A stretch of DNA of 64,000 nt from JAEKNW01 sp963678375. GTDB lineage: Bacteria; Cloacimonadota; Cloacimonadia; Cloacimonadales; JAFGVF01. Under the pieces are notes generated by a model. It made no database searches. It was not told where the DNA came from and worked only from the letters and a program-made list of their open reading frames with translations. A program made the position numbers and the translations under genes. The stretch covers positions 1,240,001 to 1,304,000 of the forward strand of contig OY782831.1 of assembly GCA_963678375.2 (NCBI GenBank). The letters are read 5' to 3'. Shown here in pieces: positions 62,052 through 64,000 of this stretch (within the stretch, counting starts at the first letter, position 1; each line of letters starts with the position of its first letter).

Positions 62052-63686
62052 CTATTTAATTAAAGTAAATTTATTAGTTTTTATCAGTTCATCATTAATA
62101 TAAAGTCTATAGAAATAAATACCTGATGGGTGATTATGAAAATTAATTGTTTTCTTTTTTGAATTGCTTTCGACATTACTTGTTTTAACATGTTGTCCTT
62201 TAATATTATATATTTCTATGATAGCATCTTGTACTATGTTGGTAAACTCAAAAGTTATTTCAGGATTAAAGGGATTAGGGTATGCTATAATTATTGGCTG
62301 TGTCGATATATAATCTTCACTCTCAATTTCAGTATTGATTTCAGGATCAATTTCTGTTAAATCATTTGAAGTTGCTAACATAATTAACTTTCCTGGCCGC
62401 CATGGAGCACTGACAGTATCGTACGCCCCAACTACTAAGTCAATTTGACCATCGTTATTAAAATCACCGCTGGTCATATCCCATCCAAAGCCACCTTGAA
62501 AAGTTTGATAAATATCTCGAGTACCATTTGCTCCCCCCAGGTAACCATTAACATATCCAGTGGAATAATTTCTTCTGATACCTATTATATCACTATAACC
62601 ATCATTATTTATATCATCACAAGCATAATGATATAACCAGTCATAGTATTCTATATGAGAATAGTGTGAGAAATCAATATCTTGACCTCCTAGCCATAAT
62701 CTTAAACCCGAACTTCCTACCTCGTTTAATTCATAACCAGATAGAAGAAAATCATCATAGCCATCACCATTAAAGTCATTTACTTGTAAAAGATTTGCAT
62801 TTCTGCTTTGAGTTTTAGTTGTAAATGAATAATCAGCCAGAGAGTCAATAAGGGAAGAACCCAAAAAAATTTTATGTTGTGTGTACCAACGAGTACTTCC
62901 ATATTCATCTACAATAGATTCACGTCCGCCTATACTATATGAGTAATCACTAAAGCCATCCCCATTTATATCACCTAATCCATCAATTGAACTATAATGA
63001 TTTCCAATAATAGTAATATCATTAGAGATTGCATATTCTTGCAGTGTTTGTCCATCAATTATCTGGAAAGATAGTGGATAATCGGAATTACCAGATCCAA
63101 TAACATAGCCCATATCATCATAACCGTCCCCGTTAATATCACCTAACCCTTTAAAGTTAGAGACTGGTTGGTGATATTGGTCGAGAGAATAGTCAACTTC
63201 AAAGTCATTATAATTATTTCCAAATATTACACATAGTTTAGCTCCCCATATCAACTCATTCTCAGTTGTACCAGCATATGAGATATGAAAGCCAAGATCA
63301 TCAAATCCATCATTATTGATATCTCCTAAGCTTTCAAGATTATTATAAGTGTACAAATAATAGTGGCTTATAATATCAGGAATTTCCTCAAGAGGAAAAT
63401 AGTTGATTATAGAAGAATAAGTATTAGGTAAACCAACCTGATTGCCTTCAAAATAGTACAAAAAATCGCTTATAAGTAGAGTGTCATTCTCAACAGCAAT
63501 GACATCAACAGTTGCTACGAATAAGTCATCATAACCATCCCCATTAAAGTCCAGAGAAGTAATATTTTTCCCAAAACCATCTTCCAAGTTTTCACTTTCA
63601 TACTCCCAGATAGTATCCAGGGTTTGATAAGAGAATAGACAAGATGTGAATAATATTATAGTCAATAAAGTAACAATTGCTTTCAT
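62052..63686 (-). CDS. Secreted FG-GAP/VCBS repeat protein with C-terminal sorting domain
   Basis: 544 residues. The signal peptide is 1-19 (LLTIILFTSCLFS). About seven repeats of the form D-x-N-G-D-G-Y-D-D-x-x-x fill 40-440 (SLDFNGDGYDDLF, GDINGDGYDDMGY and others): integrin-type calcium-binding blades of a beta-propeller. The C-terminus (470-544) has AYPNPFNPEITFEF and PSGIYFYRLY, the FlgD-like/type IX-style sorting domain also seen in the protein at 1933-4167. It probably ends up on the cell surface. AGGAGATATT precedes the ATG. Confidence 0.92.
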   Translation of the reverse strand: MKAIVTLLTIILFTSCLFSYQTLDTIWEYESENLEDGFGKNITSLDFNGDGYDDLFVATVDVIAVENDTLLISDFLYYFEGNQVGLPNTYSSIINYFPLEEIPDIISHYYLYTYNNLESLGDINNDGFDDLGFHISYAGTTENELIWGAKLCVIFGNNYNDFEVDYSLDQYHQPVSNFKGLGDINGDGYDDMGYVIGSGNSDYPLSFQIIDGQTLQEYAISNDITIIGNHYSSIDGLGDINGDGFSDYSYSIGGRESIVDEYGSTRWYTQHKIFLGSSLIDSLADYSFTTKTQSRNANLLQVNDFNGDGYDDFLLSGYELNEVGSSGLRLWLGGQDIDFSHYSHIEYYDWLYHYACDDINNDGYSDIIGIRRNYSTGYVNGYLGGANGTRDIYQTFQGGFGWDMTSGDFNNDGQIDLVVGAYDTVSAPWRPGKLIMLATSNDLTEIDPEINTEIESEDYISTQPIIIAYPNPFNPEITFEFTNIVQDAIIEIYNIKGQHVKTSNVESNSKKKTINFHNHPSGIYFYRLYINDELIKTNKFTLIK

Positions 63687-64000
63687 AATATCTCCTTTTG
63701 TTTTTTATTATATGCAAAATGCATTCCGTAAAAATATTATAATGTAAATGTTTAATGAATGCTGTTTGGTATTGGTTTTCTCCTATGTGTAAATTAAATT
63801 TTAAGTATACATTCTTTTGTAAAAGATAAAATAGTAAGTTAAGTGTAAACTATATTGATAGGTATCATATAGGAGGTATGAAGTATTTATGACACCTAGC
63901 TCAAACAATGAGATAGATCTTTTTAAATAGACCATTTAATCAACAATTTTTCTAATAATTATATCACAACATAGGAACTTTATATATTAAAAAAGGGCGA
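63687..64000. other. Non-coding flank at the right edge
   Basis: No gene is seen on either strand. ATGCA-AAA-TGCAT at 63713-63725 is a short palindrome within the promoter region of the FG-GAP gene. Nothing else is recognisable before the window ends. Confidence 0.4.

Overview
The window is AT-rich, single-chromosome bacterial DNA. It looks like a Gram-negative, anaerobe-type member of the FCB side of the tree, with Cloacimonadota as my best guess. The evidence is two secreted proteins ending in FlgD-like/type IX-style sorting domains (YPNPFNPE motifs), a LruC-domain lipoprotein, a phosphate butyryltransferase, a compact 286-residue primary-type sigma factor, and the conserved tRNA-tuf-secE-nusG-rpl-rpo block. 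The phylum is inference; no 16S gene is present. TGA is a normal stop codon here, because several genes end in ATGA overlaps.

Layout, left to right. 1-1690: the tail of a thioredoxin-like gene, arsC and an ACR3 arsenite exporter. 1933-4167: a large secreted-protein gene split by one in-frame TGA. 4271-6716 (minus): a YtrA/GntR-controlled ABC transporter with a perfect palindromic operator over its promoter. 6840-9417: pabA-pabB-pabC for p-aminobenzoate. 9573-12447: lepA and two half-size chromate transporters. 12448-14716: an AbiEi/AbiEii-like (type IV) toxin-antitoxin pair behind a nested set of TGTTCA palindromes. 14802-18729: murA, mnmA, a BASS-family transporter and a methyltransferase.

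19358-34449 is the information-processing core: tRNA-Thr, -Tyr, -Gly, -Thr, tuf, rpmG, tRNA-Trp, secE, nusG, rplK, rplA, rplJ, rplL, rpoB, rpoC, rpsL, rpsG. It ends at a strong terminator, and fusA does not follow. From 34497 to about 40880 lies an accessory island with very AT-rich sequence, decayed coding fragments, one orphan ORF and, on the minus strand, two overlapping reverse transcriptase genes. Each RT carries YVDD, and together they match the two-RT layout of defence-associated RT type 3 (Drt3a/Drt3b). Immediately 3' of the second RT is a highly structured non-coding stretch that reads ACACAC on the RT strand, displayed in the loop of an 8-bp hairpin. This is the most interesting system in the window.

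40881-43458 is a LytS/LytTR-type two-component system. 43566-48916 is a TetR-HlyD-ABC-ABC-permease-permease exporter (YbhGFSR-like, with the double ATPase split in two). On the minus strand, 49206-55142 holds ptb, a sigma factor, an NlpD-like LysM/M23 lipoprotein, acyP, recX, recA, thpR and an adenosine-specific kinase gene, followed by the LruC lipoprotein and a thioesterase. 57612-61959 (plus) has a TrmH-family methyltransferase, an HD protein, a small membrane protein, and a phosphate module (Ppx/GppA, DUF47/PhoU-like, PiT). The window closes with an FG-GAP secreted protein on the minus strand and an empty 314-base flank.
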